Notes under the pieces: generated by a model | Database searches by the model: none | Told to the model about the DNA's origin: nothing | The model's input: the letters and a program-made list of their open reading frames with translations, nothing else | DNA from: a candidate division FCPU426 bacterium | Lineage (GTDB): Bacteria; Oederibacteriota; JAAXVQ01; JAUVAV01 | Direction: 5' to 3' | DNA length: 64,000 nt | NCBI GenBank assembly: GCA_030591525.1 | Contig: JAUVAV010000005.1 | Coordinates: 1-64,000 of the forward strand | In this document: piece by piece, positions 1-8,007 of the stretch | Layout of the letters: every line of letters begins with the position of its first letter | How positions within the stretch are numbered: position 1 is the stretch's first letter | Program-made: the position numbers and the translations under genes

Positions 1-144
1 AGAGACTGCGATCCATCCGGACGATCTTTAACGCGGAGAGACTGCGATCCATCCGGACGATCTTTAACGCGGAGAGACTGCGATCCATCCGGACGATCTT
101 TAATGCGGAGAGACTGCGATCCATCCGGACGATCTTTAATGCGG
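1..144. repeat. Four tandem copies of a 36-bp unit, coding in frame
   Basis: Four head-to-tail units of 36 bp begin at 1, 37, 73 and 109. They differ only by one C/T change near the unit end (AACGCGG versus AATGCGG), and a fifth unit is cut off after AGAG. The length is a multiple of three. In the frame starting at base 3 the unit reads RLRSIRTIFNAE with no stop, and that frame runs straight into the TolB-like gene that follows. There are no unique spacers, so this is not a CRISPR array. The array may continue to the left of the window. Confidence 0.9.
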
Positions 145-1328
145 AGAGGCTGAAACCTCTTAAAACGTACCTTGGTTCATTAAAACAGAAATTCAACAAC
201 ACCTTTGTTGATGATGATGCCACGACTTTGAATATTCTCATGCTGGCGGCCCTCTTGTTATTAATAATATTTCTACTTTATGGTCCTAAACCGCCTCCCA
301 CCGGAGGGGTTCCGCAGCCTGAAATGGCTAAATCACAGCCGGCTGCACCGGAGACAACGACAACGAGACCCGAGATTCCAAAGGTTGAAATAGCGATACC
401 GGTTCCAGTGGTTACACCAAAACCGGCGAAGATATTTTTTGCGGAGAAACCTGCTGAGCCAATCCCTCTCGCGCCGGTTTTTACACCAACTCCAGCGCCA
501 ACGCCTCCGGGAGGAGGGGTGCTGCGCAAAATTGCATTTACTTCCAATCGGGGAAACGGCCGGTATTACCAACTCTATATGATGGACGCCAACGGGCATC
601 GGGAGGAACGGCTAATTGAATCAGATGCTTTTGACCGCGATCCTCATTTTTCCTTTGACGGTACCCGTATCGCATTTTCCTCCAACCGGACAGGAACCTA
701 CCAGATTTATGTATTAGATATTGACACCCGGGCAGTAAAGCAGCTTACCGCGGGCAAGGATGATAAAACCAACCCCTTTTGGAGTCCGGGAGACTTCAAA
801 ATCATGTATACCATGCATAAACACGGATTATCAGAGCTTGGGATTATGAGTGCGGATGGGAGTAATCCCCAGCAACTTACCAATTTTACGGGGGAAAGTC
901 ATGGATACGGTTTTTCTCCGGACGGCAACTCGGTTTCCTTTGAATCCACTATGAATAATAAGAATGAGATTTTCATACTGGATCTTTTCACCATGAAGGC
1001 CAGGAGTTTGGTAGAAGTTAACGAATATACCTTTATCGGAGATCCGGTTTTTTCTCCCAACGGAAAAACACTGATTTTTTCTTCCAACTCTATACGACAA
1101 ACCACGCGGCAGCTTTATATTTATAATCTGGACAGGCAAAATTATTACCGGATTACGCAAGATGATATGTACAAGGATGATCCTATTTTCTCCCCGGACG
1201 GCAGCATGATAGCGTACATAGCGAAATGGAAAAATGCCTGGAATATTTTTATTATGAATGCCGACGGCACTAAGGTACGCAATGTGACAATGAATTATTT
1301 TGATAACATGGTACCCAGTTGGCGTTGA
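3..1328 (+). CDS. TolB-like beta-propeller (PD40) protein with N-terminal 12-residue repeats and one membrane helix; 5' end outside window
   Basis: The reading frame is open from base 3 to the TGA at 1326-1328, so the gene probably starts left of the window. TTG at 228 is the first conventional internal start, but it falls just before the membrane helix and would discard conserved sequence. In order: four 12-residue repeats (RLRSIRTIFNAE), a basic linker, a membrane helix (LNILMLAALLLLIIFLL), a Pro/Thr-rich linker, then PD40/WD40-like blades such as RKIAFTSNR, DPHFSFDG, NPFWSPG and DDPIFSPDG. Such propellers normally sit in the periplasm or on the surface and bind protein or glycan partners. 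The protein at 27383-28489 is a close paralogue: its KSLFLEDEGV before the helix matches NNTFVDDDAT here, which supports coding upstream of 228. Partner unknown. Confidence 0.8.
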   Translation, partial: RLRSIRTIFNAERLRSIRTIFNAERLRSIRTIFNAERLRSIRTIFNAERLKPLKTYLGSLKQKFNNTFVDDDATTLNILMLAALLLLIIFLLYGPKPPPTGGVPQPEMAKSQPAAPETTTTRPEIPKVEIAIPVPVVTPKPAKIFFAEKPAEPIPLAPVFTPTPAPTPPGGGVLRKIAFTSNRGNGRYYQLYMMDANGHREERLIESDAFDRDPHFSFDGTRIAFSSNRTGTYQIYVLDIDTRAVKQLTAGKDDKTNPFWSPGDFKIMYTMHKHGLSELGIMSADGSNPQQLTNFTGESHGYGFSPDGNSVSFESTMNNKNEIFILDLFTMKARSLVEVNEYTFIGDPVFSPNGKTLIFSSNSIRQTTRQLYIYNLDRQNYYRITQDDMYKDDPIFSPDGSMIAYIAKWKNAWNIFIMNADGTKVRNVTMNYFDNMVPSWR

Positions 1329-1348
1329 TTTCTGATTTGGGGGACGGT

Positions 1349-1510
1349 CTTAAGATAAGCTTCTGTTGCAAAACCCCCTAAGAAGTCATTGCGAGCGACC
1401 GTAGGGAGCGTGGCAATCTAATTTTACCCTTATGAAATCGAGATTGCTTCGTCGCTGCCGCTCCTCGCAAAGACAGCAAAAAGGATTTTGCAGCAGAAGC
1501 TTATCTTAAG
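1349..1510. repeat. MITE-like element with 25-bp terminal inverted repeats
   Basis: The left arm 1349-1373 (CTTAAGATAAGCTTCTG...) and right arm 1486-1510 are inverted copies matching at 24 of 25 positions. The inside holds a second, imperfect inverted pair (TCATTGCGAGCGACC... near 1386 against AGATTGCTTCGTCG... near 1441). It contains no ORF of note. It looks like a short non-autonomous mobile element or an extended REP hairpin that fills the gap after the propeller gene. Confidence 0.75.
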
Positions 1511-1542
1511 GCCTGGACTTCCCCTAAGGTTAAGGAGAGCAT

Positions 1543-1737
1543 ATGGAATGCCGTAAAGAGAAGAACCTGAAAGACTGTAACTGTACTTATCCGTGCTCCC
1601 GCCGGGGCATTTGCTGTGAATGCGTGGCTTACCACCGCCGGCTGGGCGAACTGCCGGCCTGTTATTTTGATGAGGCGACGGAACGTACCTATGACCGTTC
1701 CGTAGAGGCGTATTTACGATCCCGTAAAGGCCTTTAG
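1543..1737 (+). CDS. Small cysteine-rich protein, DUF6485 family
   Basis: The 64-residue protein has a clear ribosome binding site (AAGGAGAG) before the ATG. Its cysteine pattern is CNCTYPCSRRGICCEC followed by AYHRRLGELPACYF and TYDRSVE. This is the conserved layout I associate with DUF6485 proteins of anaerobes: seven or eight cysteines in the first half and a YDRS motif near the end. The cysteines suggest a metal or Fe-S site, but no function is established. It stands alone between an inverted-repeat element and a convergent TPR gene. Confidence 0.8.
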   Translation: MECRKEKNLKDCNCTYPCSRRGICCECVAYHRRLGELPACYFDEATERTYDRSVEAYLRSRKGL

Positions 1738-1750
1738 GTTTTTAGCCGGA

Positions 1751-2920
1751 TTATTGCCGGAAGCCGGCTTTCCGGGCGAGCGCCCGGTATTTTTGAGCAT
1801 TCGCATTTTCACCCATCTTTCCGTACAATTCCGCGAGTTGTCCTAGTACTTTTCCCGTTTTCGGATGCCGGGGGCCAAATTCTTTTTCATAGATTGAGAG
1901 GGCGTGCAGGGAAAGAGATTCGGCTTTGGCATATTCTGCCTGAGAAGTATAAACATAAGCCAACTCCAAGAGAACTGTCGTTAGGTTGGGATGCCCGGGG
2001 GCCGGCTCTTTTTCATATATTTTACGAGCGCGTTGCAGGAGCGGCTCAGCCTTGGCATATTGCTGCTTAGCGCTGTAAAGCACGGCCAGATTTTTAAGCG
2101 CGGCCGCCACCTCCGGGTGATTGGGGCCGTAAGTTTTTTCGCGGATTTCCAGAGAGCGCTTGAAAAGGGGCTCGGCTTTGGCATGTTGTTCCTGGGAGTT
2201 ATAAAGCGCGGCCAGATTATTAAGCGAAGAGGCCACGAGCGGTGCATCCGGGCCCAGACTTTTTTGGCGTATTTCCAGGGCACGCTGGTAAAGCGGCTCG
2301 GCCTGGGCGTATTGCTTCTGTAAATTATAAACCGATGCCAGGTTGTTAAGCGTAATAGCCAGCCGGGGATGATAAGGGTTTAATTTTTTTTCACAAATAG
2401 CCAGGGCGCGCTTGAAAAGAGGCTCGGCCTGGGCATATTGTGCCTGGGAATTGTAGATCGCGGCAAGGTTGTTGAGAGTGGCCGCTACTTCAATAGCTTC
2501 CGCGCCCAGAGCTTTTTTTCGTATGGCCAGGCAGCTCTGGTAAAGAGATTTGGCCCGGGAATATTGCCCCAGGGAGGTATAGATGGCGGCTAGATTGCTT
2601 AGCGCCGTCGCCACCTCCGGGTGCTCTTTCCCCAACGTTTTTTCCTGGATGGCCAGGATGCGCTGGTAAAGGGGTTCAGCTTGAGCGAAGAAATTCAGGG
2701 AAGTAAAAAGCGTGGCCGAAAGTTTGAGCGCATCCAATAACTTGGGATGTTCCGGACCGTATTTTTTTTCCGACTCCTGCAAAGTCGTTTGAGCCAATAC
2801 CACGGCTGCTTGAAACTTTCCTTTTTTGTAGAGGTCGGTGACTTGGTCTTGCGGCGACTTTCCACAGCCGGTTATTGCCATGGATACGGCCAGTAATATA
2901 ATTGCCAGAAATTTGTTCAT
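1751..2920 (-). CDS. TPR-repeat lipoprotein
   Basis: The 389-residue protein starts with a lipoprotein signal peptide (MNKFLAIILLAVSMAITGC), with the lipobox Cys at residue 19. About seven tandem 42-residue TPR units follow, of the kinesin-light-chain/NB-ARC-associated type, with recurring motifs such as YAQAEPL, ATALSNLAAIY and LGPDHP-like turns. The repeats are also visible as a ~126-bp periodicity in the DNA. It is predicted to be anchored on the periplasmic side as a protein-interaction scaffold. It ends 13 bp from the DUF6485 gene and converges on it. No enzymatic motif is seen. Confidence 0.85.
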   Translation of the reverse strand: MNKFLAIILLAVSMAITGCGKSPQDQVTDLYKKGKFQAAVVLAQTTLQESEKKYGPEHPKLLDALKLSATLFTSLNFFAQAEPLYQRILAIQEKTLGKEHPEVATALSNLAAIYTSLGQYSRAKSLYQSCLAIRKKALGAEAIEVAATLNNLAAIYNSQAQYAQAEPLFKRALAICEKKLNPYHPRLAITLNNLASVYNLQKQYAQAEPLYQRALEIRQKSLGPDAPLVASSLNNLAALYNSQEQHAKAEPLFKRSLEIREKTYGPNHPEVAAALKNLAVLYSAKQQYAKAEPLLQRARKIYEKEPAPGHPNLTTVLLELAYVYTSQAEYAKAESLSLHALSIYEKEFGPRHPKTGKVLGQLAELYGKMGENANAQKYRALARKAGFRQ

Positions 2921-2997
2921 TCCCCCCCCTTATAAATTGTTAAAGAAAGGATAACAAAGCCCGAATCCATGAGTCAATAAGAAAATAGATTATCCCG

Positions 2998-3036
2998 TAA
3001 CCTATCAGTCATAGTACTAACATGACTGATAGGTTA
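2998..3036. repeat. Perfect 15-bp inverted repeat (hairpin)
   Basis: TAACCTATCAGTCAT at 2998-3012 is repeated exactly in inverse orientation at 3022-3036, with a 9-nt loop. There is no T-run after the stem. A dyad operator for the divergent promoter region or a solo REP-like hairpin are both possible. Confidence 0.6.
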
Positions 3037-3173
3037 TGAAGCATTTGAACCTTAAACATAGATAATAATATTCAAATGCGGTCAACTTTCGACATTCTAT
3101 TCTCAACGCTTACTTTATCTCAATGCAAATTTAGTACCGTAAGTGAAAGGTTCCCACGGGCGTATTTTTTCAT

Positions 3174-3202
3174 TTGACAGGGTTGGTAAGAGTGGGTATT
3201 AT
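3174..3202 (+). promoter_or_regulatory. Predicted sigma70-type promoter for the NSS-ktrB-ktrA operon
   Basis: TTGACA at 3174-3179, a 17-nt spacer, then TATTAT at 3197-3202. The expected transcript start near 3209 leaves a ~60-nt leader before the ATG at 3271. The promoter of the second TolB-like gene (27315) has the same two hexamers and spacing. Confidence 0.7.
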
Positions 3203-3270
3203 TCCATTTCGCAGGCTGTGGGAAGGGTTTCACGGCCTGCTTTGTTGTTTCCAGGGAGGTTTTACCAGGT

Positions 3271-4815
3271 ATGGGTGGAAGCACGGCGGTTGGCGGCCAT
3301 AAGCGGGGGATGTTTTCGTCAAACTTCGGATTTTTACTTGCGGCCATTGGTTCGGCCATTGGTTTGGGAAATATTTGGCGATTTTCGTACATGGCCTATA
3401 CTAATGGCGGCGGAGCTTTTTTAATTCCCTATGTTATAGCTCTTTTAACCGCGGGCATACCGCTTTTGATCCTGGAATACGGGCTCGGACATCGCGAACA
3501 CGCGTCTGCGCCCCTGGCCTTTGCCAAGCTCAACCGCCGGACCGAATGGCTGGGGTGGTGGATGCCGCTTTTTGTCATGTTCGGGATAATGTTCTATTAC
3601 CAGGTGGTTATCGGTTGGTGCGCCAATTTCGTGATATTTTCTTTAGACCTGCGCTGGGGAGCGGATACGCAGGAATTCTTTCTCAAAAAATTTCTGGGGT
3701 TGACCGCTTCGCCGGGAGAATTGGGGGGAGTCCGGCCCTTGATTGCAGTATCTACGGGCCTGATGTGGCTGGGAACCTGGTTTATTACTTTCCAGGCGGT
3801 GCACCGCGGAATCGAAAGGGCTTGCAAGATTTTCATGCCCTTACTCCTGCTTACGACACTGATTTTGGTCGGATGGGGCATGACGCTGCCCGGGGCCTGG
3901 GAGGGCATAAGATACTATTTAATGCCGAACTGGGGAAAGCTGCTCGATTTGAAGGTCTGGATGGCAGCCTACGGCCAGATTTTCTTCACACTTTCCATCA
4001 GCTTTGGCATAATGATAGCCTATGCCAGCTATCTGCCGCGTAAAGTGGATCTAGTCCAGAACGCGGTTATCACCAGTTTAACCAACTGTATATATTCCTT
4101 TATTGTGGGGTTTGCCGTTTTTGCCGTGCTGGGATACCTGGCAATGGCCAAAGGGCTGCCGGTGGACCAGGTAATCAAAGCAGGTCCAACCCTGGCTTTT
4201 GTGGTTTTTCCGGAAGCTATTTCCAAGCTCCCTTTTCTCAGAGAGCTTTTCGGAGTACTCTTCTTTTCGGCTTTAGTTATTGCCGGGTTGTCTTCCGGAG
4301 TCTCGATCATCGAAGCTTTTACCAGCGCGGTGACGGATAAATTCAAAATTTCCCGCAAGCTGGTGGTCACCCTGCTCTGCGTGACCGGTTATCTGGGTTC
4401 CCTGGTTTTTATGACCGGCGGGGGATTGTATTGGCTGGATATTGTGGATCATTTTCTGAACCAATACGGGCTGGTGCTGGCCGGCCTGTTGCAATGTGTA
4501 TTTGTGGGTTATATCCTCAAAGCCGGGGTTTTGCGTAGGTATATAAACAAGCAGGGCCGGCTTCGGCTGAGCAAAGGCTGGGATTATATGATTAAATACC
4601 TGACTCCCATAATCCTGCTAATCATGCTGGTGCGTTCCTTGACCGGAGAAATACTCAAAGGTTATGAAGGCTATTCCACTTCAGCGTTGTTAGGTATCGG
4701 GGTCAGTTGGCTGCTCGCTACTTTAACGGCCGCCGTGGTTCTTTCCATTTATCCTTGGGAACCTTCCCGGCTCCGGGCTGACCATGTGCCGGAATCAGAT
4801 GAGCTTTTCCGTTGA
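3271..4815 (+). CDS. Sodium-dependent transporter, neurotransmitter:sodium symporter (NSS/SNF) family
   Basis: The 514-residue integral membrane protein is predicted to import amino acids or related compounds with Na+. TM1 carries the family signature: GSAIGLGNIWRF at about residues 27-38 and NGGGAF at 45-50. In LeuT-type carriers this region forms the unwound helix with the substrate and Na+ sites. About twelve hydrophobic segments follow, and the length is typical. An AGGGAGG box lies ~11 nt before the ATG. A later ATG at 3310 is possible and would drop a 13-residue basic leader. It is the first gene of an apparent operon, with 22 bp to ktrB, which ties Na+-coupled uptake to K+ uptake. Substrate not predictable. 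Confidence 0.92.
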   Translation: MGGSTAVGGHKRGMFSSNFGFLLAAIGSAIGLGNIWRFSYMAYTNGGGAFLIPYVIALLTAGIPLLILEYGLGHREHASAPLAFAKLNRRTEWLGWWMPLFVMFGIMFYYQVVIGWCANFVIFSLDLRWGADTQEFFLKKFLGLTASPGELGGVRPLIAVSTGLMWLGTWFITFQAVHRGIERACKIFMPLLLLTTLILVGWGMTLPGAWEGIRYYLMPNWGKLLDLKVWMAAYGQIFFTLSISFGIMIAYASYLPRKVDLVQNAVITSLTNCIYSFIVGFAVFAVLGYLAMAKGLPVDQVIKAGPTLAFVVFPEAISKLPFLRELFGVLFFSALVIAGLSSGVSIIEAFTSAVTDKFKISRKLVVTLLCVTGYLGSLVFMTGGGLYWLDIVDHFLNQYGLVLAGLLQCVFVGYILKAGVLRRYINKQGRLRLSKGWDYMIKYLTPIILLIMLVRSLTGEILKGYEGYSTSALLGIGVSWLLATLTAAVVLSIYPWEPSRLRADHVPESDELFR

Positions 4816-4837
4816 GCAGGAAGGGTAATTAAATCCT

Positions 4838-6205
4838 ATGGCTATTAAAGCGCCGCTTGCTAAGCTGTTCAAATTCCATTGGCCGGACCGGGGAGGGCCT
4901 ACGCATGGTCTGACGCCCTCACAGCGCCTGGTACTCTCCTTTTTAATAATTATTTCCAGCGGGACCTTGCTGCTCATGCTGCCCTGGTCAATACCCAGCG
5001 GCCAGAGTATCAGCCTGGTAGACGCCATGTTTACCGCTACCTCGGCGGTCTGCGTGACAGGCCTGATCGTCCGGGATACGGCCACAGCCTTTACGCCTTT
5101 TGGCCAGCTTATTATTATCCTGTTAGTAAAGCTGGGCGGGCTGGGATACATGATTCTGGCTACTTCGGCCGCTATCCTGATCGGACGGCGTATCGGCATT
5201 AATGACAGGAATACCATCAAACAGGCCATGAACCTGGATACAACCGAGGGTATGGGACGTTTTGTACGTAATGTTCTGTTGTTCACGCTGGGCGCTGAGC
5301 TGGTCGGAGCCGTGGTAATTACGCTGGCCTATGGTGGCGAGTATACCCTTGGCCGGGCCATGGCGTTAGGTTTTTTTCATGCGGTTTCCGGATTTAATAA
5401 CGCCGGTTTTTGTTTGTTCTCCGACAACCTGATGGGAGCGGGAGGAAAACGAGCAGCCATATATACGATCATGTTTCTGGCCATTATCGGCGGCCTGGGA
5501 TTTTTTGTGCTCCAGGAATTTATGGGTATTCTGCGGGGAAAGCGAAAAAAATTTTCCGTGCATACCAAGCTGGTACTGATCACCACTATTGCTCTCACCG
5601 TGCTGGGAGCGGCCGGTTTTTATTTTACCACGGAGTTGAATTGGGGAGAGTCATTTTTTCTCTCTTCCGTGGCGCGGACCGCCGGTTTTAATATCCAGGA
5701 TACCGGCAGCCTGCCTTTTCGTTCCCTGACCCTGCTGATTCCGCTGATGTTTATCGGCGCCTCGCCCGGCGGAACCGGCGGGGGGATAAAGACCACCACC
5801 TTTGCCGTGGTAATACTGGCTATCTGGGCGCTGCTGCGCGGACGTTCGGATGTTATACTGTTCCGCCGGCGCCTGCTGAGCGAGACGCTGTATAAAGCCT
5901 TAATGGTTTCTGCGGTAATGGGCGTGCTTTTATTCGGAATGACGTTACTGCTGGAACTGGTGGAAAACCGGAGCTTAGGAAGTATATTATTTGAGATGAC
6001 TTCGGCGCTGGGAACAGTCGGACTATCTATGGGCGATGGAGGGAAGTTAAGCCTTTCTGCCCTGTTTTCCGCGCCCGGCAAATTAATCATTATTGCGGCG
6101 ATGTTTATCGGGCGTCTGGGGCCCATAACCCTGGGCTTGGCCGCGGCCTTTCAGGCGCATCATCCGCAATTAAAGTATCCCGAAGGGAAGGTGAGTATAG
6201 GATGA
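4838..6205 (+). CDS. ktrB: Potassium uptake channel subunit, TrkH/KtrB family
   Basis: The 455-residue protein has the four-fold M1-P-M2 layout of K+ transporters. Pore-loop segments are visible, such as TSAVCVTGL (first), SGFNNAGF (second) and TSALGTVGLSMG (fourth), each with the conserved filter Gly. The length suits KtrB better than the longer TrkH. It sits in the inner membrane and should pair with the cytosolic RCK protein encoded next, whose start codon overlaps its stop (ATGA). Ktr systems are commonly Na+-stimulated, which suits the upstream Na+ symporter. The trkH name is an alternative. Confidence 0.9.
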   Translation: MAIKAPLAKLFKFHWPDRGGPTHGLTPSQRLVLSFLIIISSGTLLLMLPWSIPSGQSISLVDAMFTATSAVCVTGLIVRDTATAFTPFGQLIIILLVKLGGLGYMILATSAAILIGRRIGINDRNTIKQAMNLDTTEGMGRFVRNVLLFTLGAELVGAVVITLAYGGEYTLGRAMALGFFHAVSGFNNAGFCLFSDNLMGAGGKRAAIYTIMFLAIIGGLGFFVLQEFMGILRGKRKKFSVHTKLVLITTIALTVLGAAGFYFTTELNWGESFFLSSVARTAGFNIQDTGSLPFRSLTLLIPLMFIGASPGGTGGGIKTTTFAVVILAIWALLRGRSDVILFRRRLLSETLYKALMVSAVMGVLLFGMTLLLELVENRSLGSILFEMTSALGTVGLSMGDGGKLSLSALFSAPGKLIIIAAMFIGRLGPITLGLAAAFQAHHPQLKYPEGKVSIG

Positions 6206-7014
6206 GTTCGTTGAAAAAGAAGAAAAATAATAAAGCGGCTTCCAAAGAGGATCTGGATTGGTTTAAATTTGATGACTGGCTAAAAACCGTGCGGCCACTC
6301 TCAACCCGCATGGAAAAAAAGAAGCGGCGTTCGTTCGCGGTTCTGGGATTAGGTAATTTCGGGCAGCATGTGGCTGAGGCCCTGATCCGCGCCCGCATGG
6401 AGGTTCTGGCCATTGACAGTAATTCCGAGAGAGTGGAAGAAATGTCCGAATTGGTAGGCAATGCAGTTGCGGCGGATGTCACGGATGCCAAAGCCCTCCG
6501 GGCCGCCGGCGTGGACAGTGTTGACACCGCCATTGTCTCTATCGGAGAGAGCATAGAAGCCTCGGTTTTGTCGGTCATGATCCTGAAGGAACTCGGCGTC
6601 TCCGAAGTCATTGCCAAGGCCGCCAATCTTCTGCATGCCAAGGTACTGGATAAGGTCGGCGTCACCCGGGTGGTCTTTCCGGAAAGGGAAGCAGCCATAG
6701 ATTTGGTGGGAGAGCTGACTACTCGCAGTGTCTTGAATTATTTTCAATTGGCCGAGGGCGTCTCAGTGGTCGAGGTGCCGGTGCCGGATGATATTGTAGG
6801 CAAGACCCTGCGCGAGACCGAACTGCGCAATAAATTTAATGTTAATGTTATCGCGCTCAAACACCGCCGCCTGGAACTCGACAAGGAAGGCGTGGGGCAC
6901 GAAACGGCTTATTATGATGTCATGGTTACTCCGGACCATAAAGTTTCCAAAGACGACACCCTGGTTATCGTGGGCCGGGATGAGGATCTCAAGAAGCTCG
7001 AGCGTTTGCAGTAA
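6202..7014 (+). CDS. ktrA: KtrA/TrkA-type regulatory subunit (RCK N and C domains)
   Basis: The 270-residue cytosolic gating subunit is predicted to form a ring on KtrB and to respond to nucleotides. A Rossmann motif GLGNFG lies at about residues 49-54, followed by the acidic IDSN turn for ribose binding (TrkA-N), then a TrkA-C domain from about residue 180. The first ~43 residues are an unusual Lys-rich extension before the Rossmann fold; most KtrA proteins start almost directly at the fold. The 4-nt overlap with ktrB indicates translational coupling. Confidence 0.88.
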   Translation: MSSLKKKKNNKAASKEDLDWFKFDDWLKTVRPLSTRMEKKKRRSFAVLGLGNFGQHVAEALIRARMEVLAIDSNSERVEEMSELVGNAVAADVTDAKALRAAGVDSVDTAIVSIGESIEASVLSVMILKELGVSEVIAKAANLLHAKVLDKVGVTRVVFPEREAAIDLVGELTTRSVLNYFQLAEGVSVVEVPVPDDIVGKTLRETELRNKFNVNVIALKHRRLELDKEGVGHETAYYDVMVTPDHKVSKDDTLVIVGRDEDLKKLERLQ

Positions 7015-7189
7015 CCCCCCTGTCCCGGATAACAGGTTTATAAATTTGCATTTGCGGGGGCAGCTCCCCCGTGGGCGCCTGGGACAACACCTGAAAGCAA
7101 CAAACCTGAACACGATAAAACATGGTTTTTATGACAAGTTCAGGGACAAATCTGAATGGCACCAACTTAGACATTTTTTCGGCGCGCAA

Positions 7190-7217
7190 GTAGGGGCACG
7201 GCGCGCCGTGCCCCTAC
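7190..7217. repeat. 28-bp perfect palindrome (REP-like)
   Basis: GTAGGGGCACGGCG at 7190-7203 is followed immediately by its exact reverse complement at 7204-7217. A related palindrome starting GTAGGGGCG is at 37869-37896. Such GTAGGGGC palindromes occur as dispersed repeats in many bacterial genomes. Confidence 0.7.
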
Positions 7218-7575
7218 ATAATACAGGGTTACATGCAAAATAATAATATTTTATACAGATGTCATATAAAACAGCTTAAGATAGTGCCATTCGGGACAAA
7301 CCTCTTTTTGTGTTGTATAAATAATTTGCGATAATCGGCCACCAAACGATAAATGTGAATTATAAAACAATGGCAAAATATTTCGGACCCAAAGAAACAG
7401 AAGTTATTTCCCGCCGAGCACACGAAAAAACAACAACCATTTCTAGGCCGCAAAACATCTATTTTAATAAAAATATATCTCCGGTGGCAATGGCAATGTG
7501 AGCTATATAATTTCCATGGTCAATGGAGATAAAGTATTTCATATATTATAGCGGGGAAAGCTTTGGCTGAGTTTA

Positions 7576-7695
7576 TCATCCGGTTTCCGGCGGCGTGACC
7601 GGTTCAGGCGGAACCAGGGTATTTAAAGGCAGGGTAAAACTGAAAACCGCGCCATAGTCATGCCCGGGGACCGGGGAGGCCAGATTAGTGGTTAT
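7576..7695 (-). pseudogene. C-terminal remnant of a histidine kinase
   Basis: On the minus strand a 39-codon open stretch ends at the stop at 7576-7578 and contains GAVFSFTLPL. This is the usual last strand of a HATPase_c domain, followed by a short Pro-rich tail. In-frame stops occur just upstream (TGA at 7696-7698), and nothing resembling the N, G1 or G2 boxes remains. I read it as a decayed sensor kinase; the short length keeps confidence modest. Confidence 0.4.
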
Positions 7696-8007
7696 TCATG
7701 ACTGCAACTTCCGGCGGAATATCGCTTTGGCGGGGAGAAACTCGACGGCGTCGAAATTCCGGACTTTTTAATATTGACGGATAAACATGTTACTTGTTAT
7801 TATGCTCGCAATTTAAAATCGTTTGCAGCGGGTTGAATAAATACGGGCTGAGCATGCATTTTACCTCCGGGAAAATCTCAACCAGCTGCTGCATTTTCGG
7901 TTGCTTCCACAGAGCATGCGGTTTTCGGCGTAAATTCCCGGGGTCGAAAACTAAAATATTTTGCCCGGTAGGCGCGGCAAATAACTCCTAAGCAAAGAGG
8001 TGACAAA

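Larger units (their letters stand above)
2921..3270. other. 350-bp intergenic region between divergent genes
   Basis: This separates the minus-strand TPR lipoprotein from the plus-strand NSS operon. A perfect inverted repeat lies at 2998-3036 and a strong promoter at 3174-3202, both listed separately. The remaining AT-rich DNA shows no credible gene; the short ORFs on either strand lack conserved features. Confidence 0.6.
7015..8007. other. 990-bp intergenic region with gene remnants and hairpins
   Basis: No intact gene is supported. The stretch holds a GC-rich hairpin at about 7055-7071 (a possible ktrA terminator without a T-run), a 28-bp perfect palindrome at 7190-7217, and two GGGACAAA/GAATGGCAC fragments in opposite orientation near 7143 and 7275 that look like eroded REP sequences. 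A histidine-kinase tail remnant lies at 7576-7695. The minus strand from 7987 to 7790 is also open without a start codon and reads protein-like (ILVFDPGNLRRKPHALW), perhaps a further decayed gene. The DNA looks like an old deletion scar. Confidence 0.5.

Noticed and set aside
1-144. 36-bp repeats as a CRISPR array
   Set aside because: The units are directly tandem with no spacers, keep a reading frame and join the downstream coding sequence. No cas genes are present.
1991-2323. Plus-strand ORF inside the TPR lipoprotein gene
   Set aside because: It is a shadow of the repetitive TPR coding sequence on the other strand and shows no independent features.
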